This document shows, in pieces, positions 63,993 through 64,000 of a stretch of 64,000 nt of DNA (its first letter is position 1; every line of letters begins with the position of its first letter). Made by a program: the position numbers and the translations under genes. The DNA comes from Brachycybe producta (taxonomy: Eukaryota > Arthropoda > Diplopoda > Playtdesmida > Andrognathidae), in assembly GCA_036925085.1 (NCBI GenBank), contig JAUPFP010000026.1:536001-600000 (forward strand), written 5' to 3'. Under the pieces are notes generated by a model, which did not search any database, was not told where the DNA came from, and was given only the letters and a program-made list of their open reading frames with translations.

Positions 63993-64000
63993 CGTCAAAA

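Overview
This is eukaryotic, almost certainly invertebrate metazoan, genomic DNA built mostly of transposable elements. No host gene is convincing. The evidence is Ty3/gypsy LTR retrotransposons with metazoan-type signals (TATA, AATAAA, GT-AG splice motifs), CR1-like LINEs whose ORF1 carries an SGNH hydrolase, Helitron termini, MITEs and AT-rich intergenic DNA. A mollusc or other lophotrochozoan is a plausible guess, but nothing in the window proves it.

The dominant component is one Ty3/gypsy lineage present in at least ten copies or fragments on both strands (labelled here A-H, J, M, N). Its order is LTR, primer-binding site, a hairpin-rich leader, gag with a zinc knuckle, protease, RT-RNase H-integrase, a conserved post-pol segment, and a large extra ORF (called ORF3 here) just before the polypurine tract and 3' LTR. 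A (1-7928) is the best 3' two thirds, with an uninterrupted pol and a 978-codon ORF3 exon-like frame. C (27060-38140) is complete end to end, flanked by a 4-bp ACTC duplication, but coding-dead. The full element would be about 12-13 kb, which is long for Ty3/gypsy.

Layout: 1-7928 element A; 7929-8395 older ORF3 debris; 8396-15164 mostly AT-rich DNA with an unrelated decayed retroelement-like block (K, minus strand, about 11.2-14.06 kb); 15165-19472 5' half of element B; 19473-20651 LINE endonuclease fragment; 20652-21819 3' end of element E; 21820-43745 element D (minus strand), split at its integrase by element C; 43746-46199 CR1-like LINE fragment (minus); 46405-49448 LTR and ORF3 debris with a solo LTR; 50865-53470 further debris; 53480-62336 AT-rich DNA with minisatellites, Helitron remnants and two minisatellite-armed foldback elements; 62337-64000 3' end of a different LTR element (I) whose ORF is related to the one in K.

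The most unusual features are (1) the repeated, conserved ORF3 whose C-terminal domain has an H/D/C arrangement loosely like C48 (Ulp1-type) cysteine proteases, and (2) dense inverted-repeat architecture in the LTRs and leader. Stems are retained across diverged copies by paired, compensatory changes, including a hairpin that holds the AATAAA signal in its loop and one beside the polypurine tract. Neither is a standard Ty3/gypsy feature to my knowledge.
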